Source: Apostichopus japonicus
Lineage: Eukaryota; Echinodermata; Holothuroidea; Aspidochirotida; Stichopodidae
Direction: 5' to 3'
Assembly: GCF_037975245.1 (NCBI RefSeq)
Contig: NC_092583.1
Location: 7,763,264 to 7,827,263, forward strand
Length of the DNA: 64,000 nucleotides
Shown: piece by piece, positions 13,406 through 25,712 of the stretch
Position numbering within the stretch: the stretch's first letter is position 1
Layout: each line of letters starts with the position of its first letter
Made by a program: the position numbers and the translations under genes
The notes under the pieces: model-generated
Told to the model about the DNA's origin: nothing
The model's input: only the letters and a program-made list of their open reading frames with translations
Databases searched by the model: none

Positions 13406-15814
13406 ATATGGTTGGATTGACCCATAGGGGTAAAAATCGCGAAAAAATGACCCATACGGCGAAGTTTTTGAAAACCTTGAATAAAATCACGAACAATGGT
13501 AAGATCTCTATAAGTTTTCCAAGAGGTACTATGTGCAATATGCCTGATGTGACTGTATTGGTCAAAATCTTCAATTCCCAACGGCGGCAGATATACCTTT
13601 TTTTGGCCCGAAAAAAATCCCCATGACTTATTTTCACTACGCAGCCACCCATAGGGAGAATGTGTATATTGGACGCCTTAAATTTATGTATGTATATTTC
13701 TCCTTTCATGAAGGTTGTTAGGGATAAATATACTTCCTCATAAAGGGAAATATAAGAGTTAGTACATTCACGTTATTTTCCTTGGTAGGTAGGGATTAAT
13801 AATATGCACGCTGGTGTAAAATATAAACTATACGCTGTCCCAACAATTCCATATCTAAAACAATGTAGACGGAGAGACAAAGAGTTGGGGAGATATCTTT
13901 TCGAAAACTACCACAGAAAATGCTGTGAATACATGAATATTCAACAAAATTAGGAAACTGAGTTCTGAAAATAGACATTCATGATACATAAAAAACTCAG
14001 ACGGCAAAAGAAACAACACTCTCAGACACAATAGTCAGGTGGGCGGTAACAAGTTTTATTTGTACCAACTATCATAACTGTAACAAAAGAAGGGTTAACC
14101 TGGAAAGGCGTAAAACCAATTTGAACTGTAAAATAAAAATTTAAAAGTGAACATTCAGTGGTGAGAAATGGGAAAACTTATTCCAAAACACATTTTCATT
14201 TCATGAAGATAAGCATCTACAAACAGTTTTGGAATCAAAACTCCTATAATTAGCATGATTTATGTTGCAAAATAAGCACCATGTGTTCATGTGGCTAAAA
14301 GGACAGATCCGCAAAATTGCTTATTCCAGTAACCTCAAACATGTGCGTTTGTTCATGGCATCAGAAAATCTCTGTATAGTGTAACAAAGATTATATGCAC
14401 TCCTGCCTTGGCAGCAGACTGAAAAAAGGGTTAATTGACCTATGCTTATGTCCACTTTAGGCAGAGAGAATGAGACAATCAAAGGCACACAATCCTCTAA
14501 CAGAGTTTTACATTTGTAAATAAAAACACACAGTTACATTACATAATGAAACAAACAAAAAATACACTCAGAAGGAAATAAGAACAACAAAGCAATATCA
14601 TACCAAAATATCACTCTAACCTATAGCCATGGGGAAATACACCTACACTACTGTTCTGCCCTCATAAGAACACATAACTCCTTACATGAGATATATTGCT
14701 TTTTGATAAGTGTGATACAAAGGTAGGCCATTTGGGTCTGAAAAATGCATATTGGCTTCTTCACCAGGCTTCCAAATTGAGCTAGGGTTGATTAAATATC
14801 TCTGATGATCTCTGAACAATTGATCACTGTAGGAGTGTAACTGAAGTATAAACAGACAGGTATATACATTGGATAGAACACAATCCTGTTACACAAATTG
14901 TGGAGCAATCTTATCAAACAGCATCTCTTTAAAACACAGTTCTGATGCATATATTTGTGTTTGTTAAGCAACTACTGTACAGTAGGATATGATATCCCTA
15001 CAATTAAGTGTGTTGTAAAACATATCTGTGTTGTGCTGTACAGGCCTAACACTGATCCAAGTTAACCATACATGCACACTTTTTAGTGGACTATGGTGAT
15101 AATACTGTTCACATATCTGCCTCCACTAATCGTAAATGTGTCAATCATTACCCTGTGTCATATACTCATGGTGGACTGTAAATCAGAATATATCTCCTTA
15201 TAACATAGTTCAGATGCATATCTTTGTGTTCATGAAGCAAATACAGAAGGATATGAGATTCCCACATCATACTGTCACTTTGATCCTTAAAAGGTAATTT
15301 ACCTGTATATATTTGCCCTGAGGAGTAATAAATGTTACCCTTTTAAAAGGATACGACAAACCTTACCCTTCAAGAAAGGTGATTATGATGCAAATAGCCT
15401 GTACTGCTACTACTGACAAACTTTGCATTTCTCGAAAGAAATCATATGAAGCCAGGAGGAAACATATTCCTACAAGTCTTGTTAGTCCTCCCATTTCTGT
15501 GGTACTTAGAGGAGAATATACCTGTTTATAGGCTCCCTGAGAGAATAATACGTAAGACCTGTCTTAAAAGGATACACATAAGTTTTCAACGCATGTGATG
15601 TACTGTAATGATGTATCAACGTGGAGTGATATTTCTATATGTCAACATTACCTTTCTTTAACACCTTTCTCTAAAAGCCAACACTCCACGAGTCCATGAG
15701 TATGGAAATATCATGTAGCTAGTATTAATACCTACTGAAGGGATGTCCTCCCTAATGTGAACATTTTACTTTACTACAATTGTGGTCCTTCCAAAAGCTA
15801 GCTCTGCTCTCGAC
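13406..15814. other. No coding sequence seen; possible long 3' UTR of the minus-strand gene
   Basis: Immediately left of the minus-strand stop at 15815 there is about 1.8 kb without repeats. The reverse complement of 14053-14058 is AATAAA, a possible poly(A) signal for that gene. I cannot tell 3' UTR from intergenic DNA here. The part at 13406-13990 holds nothing I can name. Confidence 0.3.
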
Positions 15815-15996
15815 TCAAGGGTAACTCAAAACTAAGGTAGAAGACTCATCATCCAATGTTACTCCTGCTGATGCTTTCTCTTCATTTGCCATCTTCTTAT
15901 ACTTGTTGACTTCGATCATCACGTTTGTTTTGAAAGTCTTCCCATCATGGCCAACGTGTTCATGAACATTGAGGAATTCTAAAATATCCCTGCGAC
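15815..15996 (-). CDS. Terminal coding exon of an unrecognised minus-strand gene
   Basis: Read on the minus strand, a CTTAG acceptor is followed by 182 nt that stay open to a TGA stop. The exon encodes 59 residues, starting RRDILEFLNVHEHVGHDGKT and ending STLVLSYP. The composition is protein-like, with a charged middle (VNKYKKMANEEK). The phase (two leftover bases) matches the donor of the upstream exon candidate at 17585, which leaves one base, so the junction reads PDK-G-RRD. I do not recognise the family and assign no function. It is too short to be found as an ATG-initiated frame. The open acceptor-to-stop frame and the phase match are the evidence. Confidence 0.5.
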
Positions 15997-16065
15997 CTAA
16001 GTTAATAACAAAGAGAAACCAGAAAGCAAGTGGGCTGATTGTGATTCTTACCTTTTGAGATTATA

Positions 16066-16660
16066 ATCTCAAGCCCTGCCCCCTAATAAATGTGCATAAT
16101 ATCAGATTGAACACACATTATCATGTACCCGCTATCAACCACCACCTTCACACAAAGTATGATTCAATTCCTAAAATGTTTACATTTGACCGTGACCTTA
16201 TTAATATTTATGGGATAAGCACCAAATCCATAGGGCTCTTCTCTCACTATGGTGCATCTATTTACCAAATATGACTTCAATCCAACTTGTCGTTGTTCAG
16301 ATACCGTGTTTACAAGCTATTTTAGTGAAAACCAACTTAAGCCCCGCCCACTAATAAATATGCATCATCATCTTGAATATATATCAAAATGTACCGGCAA
16401 TCTACCAACACATTAATACCAATTATGAATAAATTCTGACTTTCGGTTGCGGAGTTATTAGCATTTGGAGATTTTCAGGTTGACCTCGTGACCTCATTAT
16501 TCATGAGATTAGCATCAAAATCAACAGGCTTCATCTACTCACTGTGGTGCATCTATGTACCAAGTATGACTTTAATCCAACTTGCCATTGTTGAGTTATA
16601 GTGTTTACGAGCCAAGGGCCTCACATACACACACACCCAAACACGCACACACTCGCAATC
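16066..16660 (+). repeat. Two degenerate copies of a dispersed repeat ending in a CA-rich tail
   Basis: Copy 1 (about 16066-16335) and copy 2 (about 16340-16660) share a block order: AAGCCCYGCCC, CTAATAAATRTGCAT, TTTGACC/TTGACCTCGTGACC, TTATTAAT/TTATTCATGAGAT, AGCACCAAATC/AGCATCAAAATC, GGTGCATCTAT, AATCCAACTTG. A CACACAC-rich tail follows copy 2. They lie in the intron of the minus-strand gene candidate. This is a LINE or SINE 3' end by appearance, but I cannot assign a family. Confidence 0.5.
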
Positions 16661-16667
16661 ATCATCG

Positions 16668-16700
16668 CATAGATTCCTTGAACCTTCGGCAAGGAATCCA
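16668..16700. repeat. Perfect short hairpin
   Basis: GATTCCTTG and its inverted partner CAAGGAATC flank a 9-base loop (AACCTTCGG). It follows the CA-rich tail of the dispersed repeat and may be its end. Confidence 0.5.
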
Positions 16701-17584
16701 AAAGGACAATTCTAAACCATCCCCGCAAGTTTCAGTATAGGCCATATCATTTCAAAGTAAGGAAATTATTTCTCACATTTTGAACTTAAACCAATCACAT
16801 TGCTCGATCTGTTTGGTCTTTGGAAAATATGTTACAACATCTCATTGTTCAGGGTTCTTCTTACTATGGAATGTCATTGATAAAAAATGTTGTTCCCTAT
16901 GAGGATTGAACTTGGGCAAGTTCAAATGTCTATAGCTAACTTTTGTTCCGTGACCAATGTCAATGGGAGTTAAGTGTGTTAAAAAACTTGATCTTTCCAC
17001 ATGTAATATATTTGGGATTTTTCTGTAAGTGAAGCAAACTTATGGAGGCTCATGGATACTTGAGAAAATACTTATCAAAGCAATAATACAGTTAAACATA
17101 ATTGTAAAGTTGCTGTTTAGTAATGGTATTAAAAGTAATAATTGGAATCTTAGTGAATACTAAGGTCAAAACATGAACATGGCATTTTGTTGAGAAGTAA
17201 GAACTTGTTGTGCAAATTGTTCTTTTTCTTTCATTAAAGTTTATCATGGGGCATGTCTAATGAGATACAGGTGTAGGATAGGCCCAGGCCTAGGTCTTTC
17301 CAATTGGCAGGGGTTTATACTGAAGGTCTCAAGTTACGTACGTCTTACAGCTTTTGAAATAATGGCCATGCCGGATAACCATTAATTGCTCAAATAATCA
17401 AACGGTTATATGGTTAGTGGATTAACCAAAATAACACAGACCTAATAAGTAACCCTAAATAAAAATTTTCAACAGTCAACTCTCTCAGTGTTTTACTGGT
17501 TACAAGTGTCTGTCACCTATTTCAAGCCATCCTTACCTCTACAGCAGATCACTTTAACAAAACTTAAAGAATTATTTAGCATAC

Positions 17585-17703
17585 CTTTGTCAGGGAAGTA
17601 CCAGACTGAAAAGTTGTCTAGTTCATAGAACTCTATGAGCCACAGGCCACCGCTTTTTGTATATTTGTTTCAGGGGTTTCTTCTGCTTTCCTCTTTCTTG
17701 CTG
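17585..17703 (-). CDS. Candidate penultimate exon of the same unrecognised gene
   Basis: The minus strand encodes SGGLWLIEFYELDNF followed by SVWYFPDK and then a GTATGC donor, with one leftover base that fits the exon at 15996. The upstream boundary is uncertain. In the same frame a TGA lies 6 codons before SGG, while another frame just upstream reads KRKAEETPETNIQK. The two frames would join if the A5 run near 17658 had one more base. So this may be a homopolymer error, a decayed exon, or an acceptor I have not placed. Function is unknown. Confidence 0.35.
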
Positions 17704-19190
17704 AGTGCTTATTGCCTATTGACAAAGTTAATAAAACATTGAAGACAACTGATAAACCATTTTACAGTCACTAGGCTGAAATATTACCATATGAAGTTAT
17801 TCAGCCTGTAAAAGTTTAAGCACCAATAACACAACAAATTGAAATTCATTATGAGGGCGAGGTATCACATATCAAAGCCTCCTTCCTATGAATCCATACT
17901 TATATTCATCCGTTTCCTTAAGAACATCAAAAAAGCAGTTCTAGATTTTGCATGCTACAGTTGTGGTGAGGAACAATTAGTTATGGGCCTAGGCTAGTTG
18001 CCAAGCAAACGAGTAAACTTGATACAATTCATGGATGATCTTACATTGTAACTAGCTACAGTAAATCCCTAATGAAATGTAAATGCTAGCTTAGGTTGGG
18101 TCCTTTGTCCAACTCCAGAGACCAAAGACTAGAAATTTAACATAGAATGCTCTGATCTGGCAATTGCAAGTTGCTACCTCCTACTTATGATTATGCAAGC
18201 TTGTGACCTCTCAAAAGAAGGGAATATCGCGAGACATGCATAGATCAAGCTAAAGGCAGTAAAAATAATTTCTGAATCGTTAAGGCGAAGTGTGTATCTC
18301 ACCCAAGAGGCAATTTCGCACTATAGTTCATTTATTTAGCAGTTTTCCCAATAATCCGCATTTAGCAAAATACATATGTTACATACATATGTTACACTTG
18401 ATAGGCGCTACATACACACAACTAGGACGTTATGGTACCATAACAATATCTACAACAATATCTATAAAAAGGGCGAATCTATTAACCTTACATTAATATT
18501 AACTTAACGAAGAAGATGTATGGAAGTTCTGATCATATATCCGTTATTCCTTTTTTTTTAATTAATTTTATATTATATTTGCTGGTATATTGCTTCACGC
18601 AAAACTCGGCCTATCTAAGACTCGTTTTTTTTTTATTCCGCTTTGAAGATCTCCTCGGAAAATAAGTTTAGAGCTGACATAAAAGTTTATGGTTTTTTAT
18701 ATATTTTATTATAATTATATCTTTTCAAGGAAGCATATATTGCTTTATTTGAATCGTATTCAGATTTCAGGAAGTGGCTGACAATATACGAGCTGAACTA
18801 CACACGACTTCAACTGTTTTTCATTTCCTTCTTGAGATACAGCATGCATGTAGGGCTAACACACAGTTTCATGGGATTTCTGTCGACCTTTTTGTTAACT
18901 ATATCTTGTCTATAGTTCTGAGTAAGTATTTCGGCAAGCATACGACTGTGTTTAAGACATGATGGTGCGAGCCCTTCTATTATAGTATAATAGGTCAATG
19001 TTTTTTCTTCATATCAAATACAGCTGTATGTTTTGTTACTAAAGCCATCACCCAGGAAGGGAGATGATTGTGGTTCAATATTATTTGGCCATGTTGCGTT
19101 TTCAACCCACGTAGGACAGTGTTCCCCTACTTAGGCCATAAAGTATATGCATTTACCAATCCACCCCCCCCCCCTCCTTCCTCACCCAGA
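17704..19190. other. No gene recognised
   Basis: Unique-looking DNA that should hold the 5' part of the minus-strand gene. I could not support any further exon. A poly(C) tract lies near 19164-19173. Confidence 0.4.
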
Positions 19191-19194
19191 TTCC

Positions 19195-19480
19195 ATCCGA
19201 TTCTGGTCTTTGCTGTGGTTGCAGCTACGGGTGTGTGGGTGTGTGTTAGCGTGTACGTCTGTAGCACTTGCTTTGGTCCGCGACAACTCACCAACGGAGT
19301 GATGGAAATTTGACATACTGACCGTGTAGATGTATTATGGTAGGTGAGCCCTATTGTTTTTCGCCATGATCTTATCAAAAATAATAAGGTTATGGGGTCA
19401 AACGTGAAAATCTTTACATTGCAATAACTCGGCAGATTGTAGCCAAACTTGGTGTTCAATTGTTGACCAATACCTGGTAC
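19195..19480 (-). repeat. Third copy of the 16-kb dispersed repeat, inverted
   Basis: The reverse complement reads TTTTCACGTTTGACCCCATAA, TTATTATTTTTGATAAGATC, AATAGGGCTC, AATACATCTA and then a CACACAC-rich tail, matching the block order at 16066-16660. Frames through it are incidental. Confidence 0.45.
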
Positions 19481-20564
19481 ATGTAGGCCTAAATGCATTG
19501 GGAACATCTGGGCCCCAAAATTCCCGGCCCCTTTTTTAGCTGGGTGGACCCATATTTTATTTCCAACTTAAATGCATTTAGGGACACATTCTTTACGCCC
19601 CAATTTTTGGGGCCCAAATACTTTGAAAAATGTTGTCAAGTTCATTCCATAAAATTGCGTAATGACATACAATACTTTGACATTCCACTAAGCAAGGAAT
19701 CATAGTGTCCGTTGGCTTTGTCTGCTTGATTCAGTGTTCAAGTGTAAAAGATCGAAATTTTCTTTGCGTGATTACATTCTAATACCAGTTTCTAATGCTA
19801 CTGGAATGTTTCTGTAAATTATCTTCGTGGAAAGTATGATATTACTTAGTTCTATAACTAAGTTAAATCTTTGTTGTTGGTTGGGTGGTCCTTTACCACA
19901 GTTATATGTTGGTCTAGCAAGATCCGGCTCATTGTAATGTATCCGTTGATCTATACGTAGACAACACTGGTACAACCACACGATAGATCAAAATATAAGG
20001 GCAGTTTAGAGGTAAAGTTACTCCTGACGGAAATTTCCAAGCATCGTCTACATATCCTTTCGAAATTCTTTACCCGACGTTGTCAAGTTTCAAACGTAAA
20101 CATGCACAGGCAAAGAGGAATGCTTATACACGTCCAAGTTTTGTTTTTCAAGTTTATTTTACGGGATATGTTTAATTTTCCATGAAATTCAAATTTAATT
20201 TCCGAATAGTCTATTATTAGAAGTCTTATACTATATGTCCAACACAGCACAATACACGAACTACATGACCGCACCTTCATTAAATCACAGTGTGTAAACA
20301 AACTACAAGTTGTAAAATTTTAATTGCGAGAGAAAGTTTTTATGTATATAAAGTATATTAAGACGCCTGAAAAGTGACTCAGAAATTATATTAAATAATA
20401 TGGAAAAAAAGCGGCAGGGAATTTCTTGGTCAGGAGCGGGACTCAAACTAGTCTTGTTCAAGACCCTGACTTTCTGCCGTTACTTTGCCTGTTACAATTA
20501 ATATGAGTGCGCCCTCACAAATCTCCTTCGTAAATCTGTCAAAACGAGGGTCTTCGTTTTACGT

Positions 20565-20940
20565 ACCGCTCCACAATTAAAGTTGTGTTCATCCGCTCGA
20601 AAGGTTAACCATTATCAGAGAAAAGATGTTAAAGTACCTAAGGTAGGGCATGGTTTTAGCATGTTATCTGTTACTGTTATCGTTTGTTCTGCCTTTATAT
20701 GAAACAACTTAATTTAAAGTATAGATGGTGTGGAAATATGGAGGATCGAAGGTACGATATAAACCATTTAGAAAATCGTTAGTTAAATGTTGATATTACT
20801 CCGAGCGAGCAGATGGAAGGGTGGGGGTTCAGTATGATAAACCAGGATATAACAGTTGAAAACTTCTATCTTTGCTTTGGCAGGTCTTGAAAGTGACGAG
20901 TTTAGTGTGTAAGTCATTGGAACAATTAATTGTGGTGCGA
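20565..20940. repeat. Dispersed repeat, copy B
   Basis: Diverged partner of 11880-12335, same orientation, sharing TGTTGATATTACTCCGAGC and GAAAGTGACGAGTTT. It lacks an internal segment present in copy A. Confidence 0.6.
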
Positions 20941-21495
20941 GACCTTTACTATCTTCATTTATCTTGTGTTCGTATCACCAACTGACGGTCTAGATAGCAC
21001 CATTATTACTCCTATAGCCTGCTAACACGAAGACGGATACATCCATCGTTACATATTCACAGAAGGCATTAAGAAGAAAAATATGCAAGAGGATAATTAT
21101 TTTGACATCATACTTATATCTGGTGAACGGCCTGGGAATAATTTGTCCCTACAACTCCTCCTTCGAAGAAGGATAAACCAGTGGTAGCCTAAACCCCACA
21201 CAGGTCCTGACAGTATGTGGATTACAGGTCTAACTTAGGCTAGCCTAGACCCATTGGTACGAAGATAACACTTACTATCCTAGGTGTTAATAAGCCAACT
21301 TCTAAGGTACAAACATGCGGCATTTGTAGGGTCCATTTCCTTTCTTTTTTTTAGGTTCCTACCACTCCTCAGTTACAGTTACTGCACCTGTGATTAAGTT
21401 AGTGCACATTGACGATGTGGAACCTACAGATTATATTTTTGAAAACCAACATTTCTCATTGAATCCATGAATCCATGAATCACAGATGACCCAGC

Positions 21496-23011
21496 GTGGA
21501 GGCCAAAAACAAGTGGATTTCATATTTTTTGTGGCTTGTAGGTGGTGTATTTGGTTTTCACCATTTCTATCTTGTATGGTGGTGCACATGTGGATTCTTT
21601 GGTGTTGGAGTTTTCAGAGACCTCGGGAGAATTCCAAAATATGTAGACTCTGCCAATGATATACACCAGTGTATAAAAGGAAGTTAATCCAACAGATGAT
21701 GAAGAATCCCAAACCATCTTTTTCAAGCTCTAGATTTTGCGCCCAGTTAGTTATTGGTACTTTCTTTGGCTACTTAACGATGGTAGCCATATCTGAAGAA
21801 TTGCTCAGGAATTTCCGGTGGTACGAAGTTCAACTCTCGTAGTACCCTTTGCAATAGCTGTCGGTGTTCATATTGTGGGTAACATCGGTAGGGAATTCAC
21901 TGGGTGGCAAAAGCCAGCGCTGTATGGGTAGCATACCAAGCCATTCTAAGTGCCTTCTTATTTCAGAAGAACAAAAGATTCAGGAAAAGTTCGGAAGCTT
22001 GGATGACTCAAATTATATGTAGGAGGCTTTTCGTTCTTTTCATTGCAGGTACGTTTGATGTTATCACTAAAATGGCATTGCTCCCAGCTGGACTGTGTTT
22101 TCTAAATTGAACAAAGAAAATAATAATAATAATAAGAATAATAATAATAATAATAATAATAATTGCTGGTTTAGTATTAATGCAGGTCTTGTGTTATCAA
22201 CGATTGCAACATGATTCAGAAGAATATGGATTCTGCTTGGAAATATCTGAATCACTAACATTTGCAAATTTACTGTTAACTGATTTTATTACGTTATTTC
22301 TAATACTGATTTGCGATACTAAGATGTTGGGATACTATGGCAATGTGCAAAGGCATATTTTTCTCTGGACTGTCCCTTGTGAACAGTATGACAAAGGTCA
22401 GGCCCCAGTCAAGAGTTGAAGGACTTAGGTGAAAAAACTGACATTTTTATTTGTCATGCTGAAGAATACTTAAATTCAAGACTGGTATTTCGCTTGTGTG
22501 CATAGTTTAGTATAGATGTACCATGCAGAGCATGTATTACATGTAAATTGATTAATAATCTGTACTATAGATAGGGATGCAAATAATCCAAGTTTTTGGA
22601 TGCCCAGCCAAATCTGGTCTCAGGAGGAACCAAAACATTTTCATGGAAAAGCAAAGATGAAAAGAGAATATCCCAGTGCTCAAAGTTAACTTTCACTTCA
22701 AAGTTAATGTTTGATACTTGCGTGTTTTTTTTAACGTAATATGTTACATGTTGACGTTTAGATGAACAGGATCCTGCATAACTGGTCTTTGGTTTCCGGC
22801 AATATACTTCAATGCCTCCATTACCACAGGGGATGGGGAAACAATCAAGGTTAAAGATGTAGTCAATCACTTCTTCAACTCACCTTTCTGGAAGGAATTC
22901 GTGGCGACCATGCAACAGTTATATCAGAGAGGGAAAGCCAGTGGATGTCGACGTCTTTGGTCGGATCTGATGGACTCGTTTGATCCTCAGGGCGAGATGA
23001 ATGCCTATAAG
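21496..23011 (+). pseudogene. DNAJC22: DNAJC22-like (TM2-DnaJ) pseudogene
   Basis: The intact family (DNAJC22, Drosophila wurst) is a multi-pass membrane protein with an N-terminal TM2 domain and a C-terminal J domain. Here the start encodes KWISYFLWLVGGVFGFHHFY followed by WWCTCGFFGVGVFRDLGRIP, the TM2 signature, but the usual GRD-type loop after HHFYL is missing. A one-base shift near 21667 leads into RFCAQLVIGTFFG, then AIAVGVHIVGNIGREF in yet another frame. The last block, 22790-23011, reads TTGDGETIKVKDVVNHFFNS, PFWKEFVATMQQLY and SFDPQGEMNAYK, the segment just before the J domain. No J-domain exon (HPD motif) is found downstream. Multiple frameshifts, the loop deletion and an internal (TAA)n at 22118-22162 mark it as dead. 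Family assignment is confident; an alternative is a badly sequenced real gene. Confidence 0.8.
22118..22162. repeat. (TAA)n microsatellite
   Basis: About 45 bp of AAT/TAA repeats interrupting the DNAJC22-like pseudogene. Confidence 0.9.
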
Positions 23012-25115
23012 GTTGGTAACAGATCCAAAGCATGAGAAGCAATGTAGATTAGCCGAGATTTTTCAAATACACGGACAATAAGAGGGCGCTTTGTCCATCG
23101 AGGTTTGAGTTATATTTGAACAAGTTAGTTTTTGACCCCAAACATTTGTAGTGTTATCACAAAGGTTACTGACCAATAAAATTTGTAGTCCTGATGATCA
23201 CACCGGTGACGGGTTTATATATAATTATGCCAACGAGTATTAACTGTATATTCCTCTTTAAGGTTTGATATGTATCATTGAAGTGTAAGTTTGTATAATC
23301 TTGTTTTAAATTAAGGTGAGACGTGTGGTAACTATAGGGAGATGTTTACCACAATTAAGTGTTGCCATCATTTAGTGATATGTTTATTTACATGAGAGGG
23401 TCCGTTAAATTAGCTATGAATGGAGCTGCTCGACAAACAGGTATGTCCGTAACTTGTACATCTGGACGCAGAAACGAAGGGTCAGATCATTATATTCTCA
23501 ACATCCCAGGCCTGAGCGTATCAGAGGTCTGGAAGATACATCCTCGAGACCAGCGCTAGGGATAATGTGCATCGTTACTGCCACCCCCCCCACCCTCATT
23601 ACCCTTCCTCACCCCCGCAACCCCTGCACCCCGACCTGACAGATCTCGATGTCTCAGCCTATCAAAACTATAACATGTGTATCCATTAACTTGTCACGTG
23701 TCACTACGAATTGATCTAGTACAATGCGTGTATTTGTTCTTATGACACTACTTAACAACATGAAGGTATAAGTTTGTTACCAAATATAGAGGGATAAATA
23801 AGGAGACATACAAAACAGCAATGATACATTAAGTACAAGTTATAAGGTGCAGTCGAGGGTTTACTATAGTAGTTTTTTTTTTAAATGAACAGAACATTGG
23901 CAACCATTTTTTTTTTCGTATTTCAGAAACAAATCACGAACACTGCACTAGTAGGGTAAGGTACTTTTTAAGAAAAAGTCGCCCAGGAAAGAACCTGGGC
24001 ACGAAAACCAAGCTACCGAACGACTGATCCGCTCTCAACCCCAGTCCCCTTGCAACGGGACTGTGACTGTGTGATCATCGTCGGGTGTGCATCACCATCG
24101 AAAGGGAACAGATACTACACAGTAAAGTATAAGGTTCACGTAAAAGAACATCGATCATGATGACATAACAGACGACCTACCGTTGATCGAGTCAAGAAGT
24201 ATATACAGTTTACATTCAGACAACACTGTATTGAGTAAAGAACATGATATTGAGATGGATTAAACAAACTCTCTCCGATTTAATGTAGTCTCCTGCCGCC
24301 TTCCACGATAATATCGCTTGAATCTTTGCGTGATATATGGCCCACACTCCTTTGGCGTATGTTAGTCTCCAGTGAGAATGATGGGGTTGTTTCAGAAGCC
24401 ATTTGGAAGTATAAACCGTTTGCTGATGATAGTTGCTTCTTTTGGTCACAAATCAAGCAATCAATTGTTTAAGTAAGACTCAGTGCAAGACATAAAACAA
24501 TATAAATATGACATTATATGGGAACGAGAAGTTGCCTACTTGAGAGAAACCGAAAACATATTAAAAAAATAACAATTCTCAGAATTTTAATAAAGAAATC
24601 ATATGTTTGGCCAACCGTAATTCCTTTTCTCGTTTCTTAGTTATGAACTCAGTCCCCCCCCCCCCTCCCCCAATGAATTGGCCTACATCGTGGCTTCAAT
24701 TAATCTAATAAATCTAATAACCTATCTACTTTCCGTAGGACTATGTGAAGGGAACCTATGTACAACATAATGCTTTTATCTATTTGTTTGTCTAATAATA
24801 TGTCAGGGTCTAATAATTATGTCAACGCTCGTCCGATACATTGCGTTATGTATAAGTTTGTGTTGACGGTCAGGAGTTCGGCTTGGTGAAATTTACACCA
24901 TCTTAACTATTGATTTTGTTAATACAACTGTGTGATGCTTTGACCATTTGTGAAGAAATGCACTGCTGTTTGTGTGGATCATCAGTTGCTTGTGTGTCAT
25001 CCTTTGGAACTAAACAATATCTAAACTAGAATGGAAATAATTAACGTCCTTCTCGTATTTAGATCAAACTCAGAACAATTTTCAGAACAGAGTTTCCATG
25101 AAGTCAGAGAGAGAA
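23012..25115. other. No gene recognised; one strong hairpin
   Basis: Poly(C)-rich patches at about 23584 and 24654-24669, and a hairpin GCCCAGG...CCTGGGC at 23981-24000. No J-domain exon and no other supported exon was found. Confidence 0.45.
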
Positions 25116-25116
25116 T

Positions 25117-25260
25117 CTCTGGACATACAAACTCCGCCCATAGCCTAGTTGGTTAGGGTGTCCGCATACTAAGCGGGAGGCCCGGGTTCTAATCCCGGTG
25201 GAGGCTGGAAGTTTTTTCACTGTTCTGGATTTTCCTTCTCATTACGTTTTCAATTATATA
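25117..25260 (+). mobile_element. tRNA-derived SINE, copy 1
   Basis: The tRNA-like head has a good A box (TAGCCTAGTTGG, 25141-25152) and a slightly altered B box (GGTTCTAATCC, 25185-25195). A body beginning CTGGAAGTTTTTTCACTGTT follows. The cloverleaf is imperfect: the acceptor stem pairs poorly and the loop would give anticodon ACT, so this is not a functional tRNA. Similarity with copy 2 runs from CTCTGGACATACAA through the shared tail TTTTCAATTATATA. Confidence 0.65.
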
Positions 25261-25475
25261 TGTTCATTTGCCTTTGTCGTTAACCTCCATTTCATTAACA
25301 TAAAGTCTGTTGAAAGTATCTCTTTCGAGATCCGGCTTTAGGGATCACAAATGATTTTCGAGTTGGTTAGCATCATGTTTGATTTCTAGAGTAAGGCAAA
25401 AACAGAACTTGTGTTGTTCGATACATGTGTCAAACGCCTACAGTGAAATTACGACCTTCCTTACCGGTTTCGATC

Positions 25476-25611
25476 CTCTGGACATACAATCAGCGTCTAT
25501 AATCCAGTTGGTTAGGGTGTTCGCGTACAAAGCGGGACGCCCGGGTTCGAATCCCGGTGGAGGCTGGAAGTTTTTTTCACTGTTCTAGATTTTCCTTCTC
25601 ATTACGTTTTC

Positions 25612-25620
<9 letters not shown>
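25476..25620 (+). mobile_element. tRNA-derived SINE, copy 2
   Basis: Same orientation as copy 1, about 360 bp downstream. The B box is perfect (GGTTCGAATCC, 25544-25554) and the acceptor stem is better paired (GCGTCTA with TGGAGGC). The loop would carry ACA, an unusual anticodon. The body is nearly identical to that of copy 1 and runs into a (TA)n tail, as SINEs often do. Confidence 0.65.
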
Positions 25621-25662
<42 letters not shown>

Positions 25663-25712
25663 TATATATATAAGCGTGGGTGTATGCGTGTGTGTGTGTG
25701 TGTATGCGTGTG
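25614..25712. repeat. (TA)n and (TG)n microsatellites after the SINE
   Basis: About 60 bp of TA repeats followed by TGTG/TGCG repeats to about 25712. Confidence 0.9.

Noticed and set aside
20408-20480. A tRNA or tRNA-SINE head on the minus strand
   Set aside because: A B-box-like AGTTTGAGTCC is present, but no convincing A box or cloverleaf could be drawn.
23981-24000. GCCCAGG/CCTGGGC hairpin as a small RNA gene
   Set aside because: The stem is short, and no promoter elements or recognised RNA family features accompany it.
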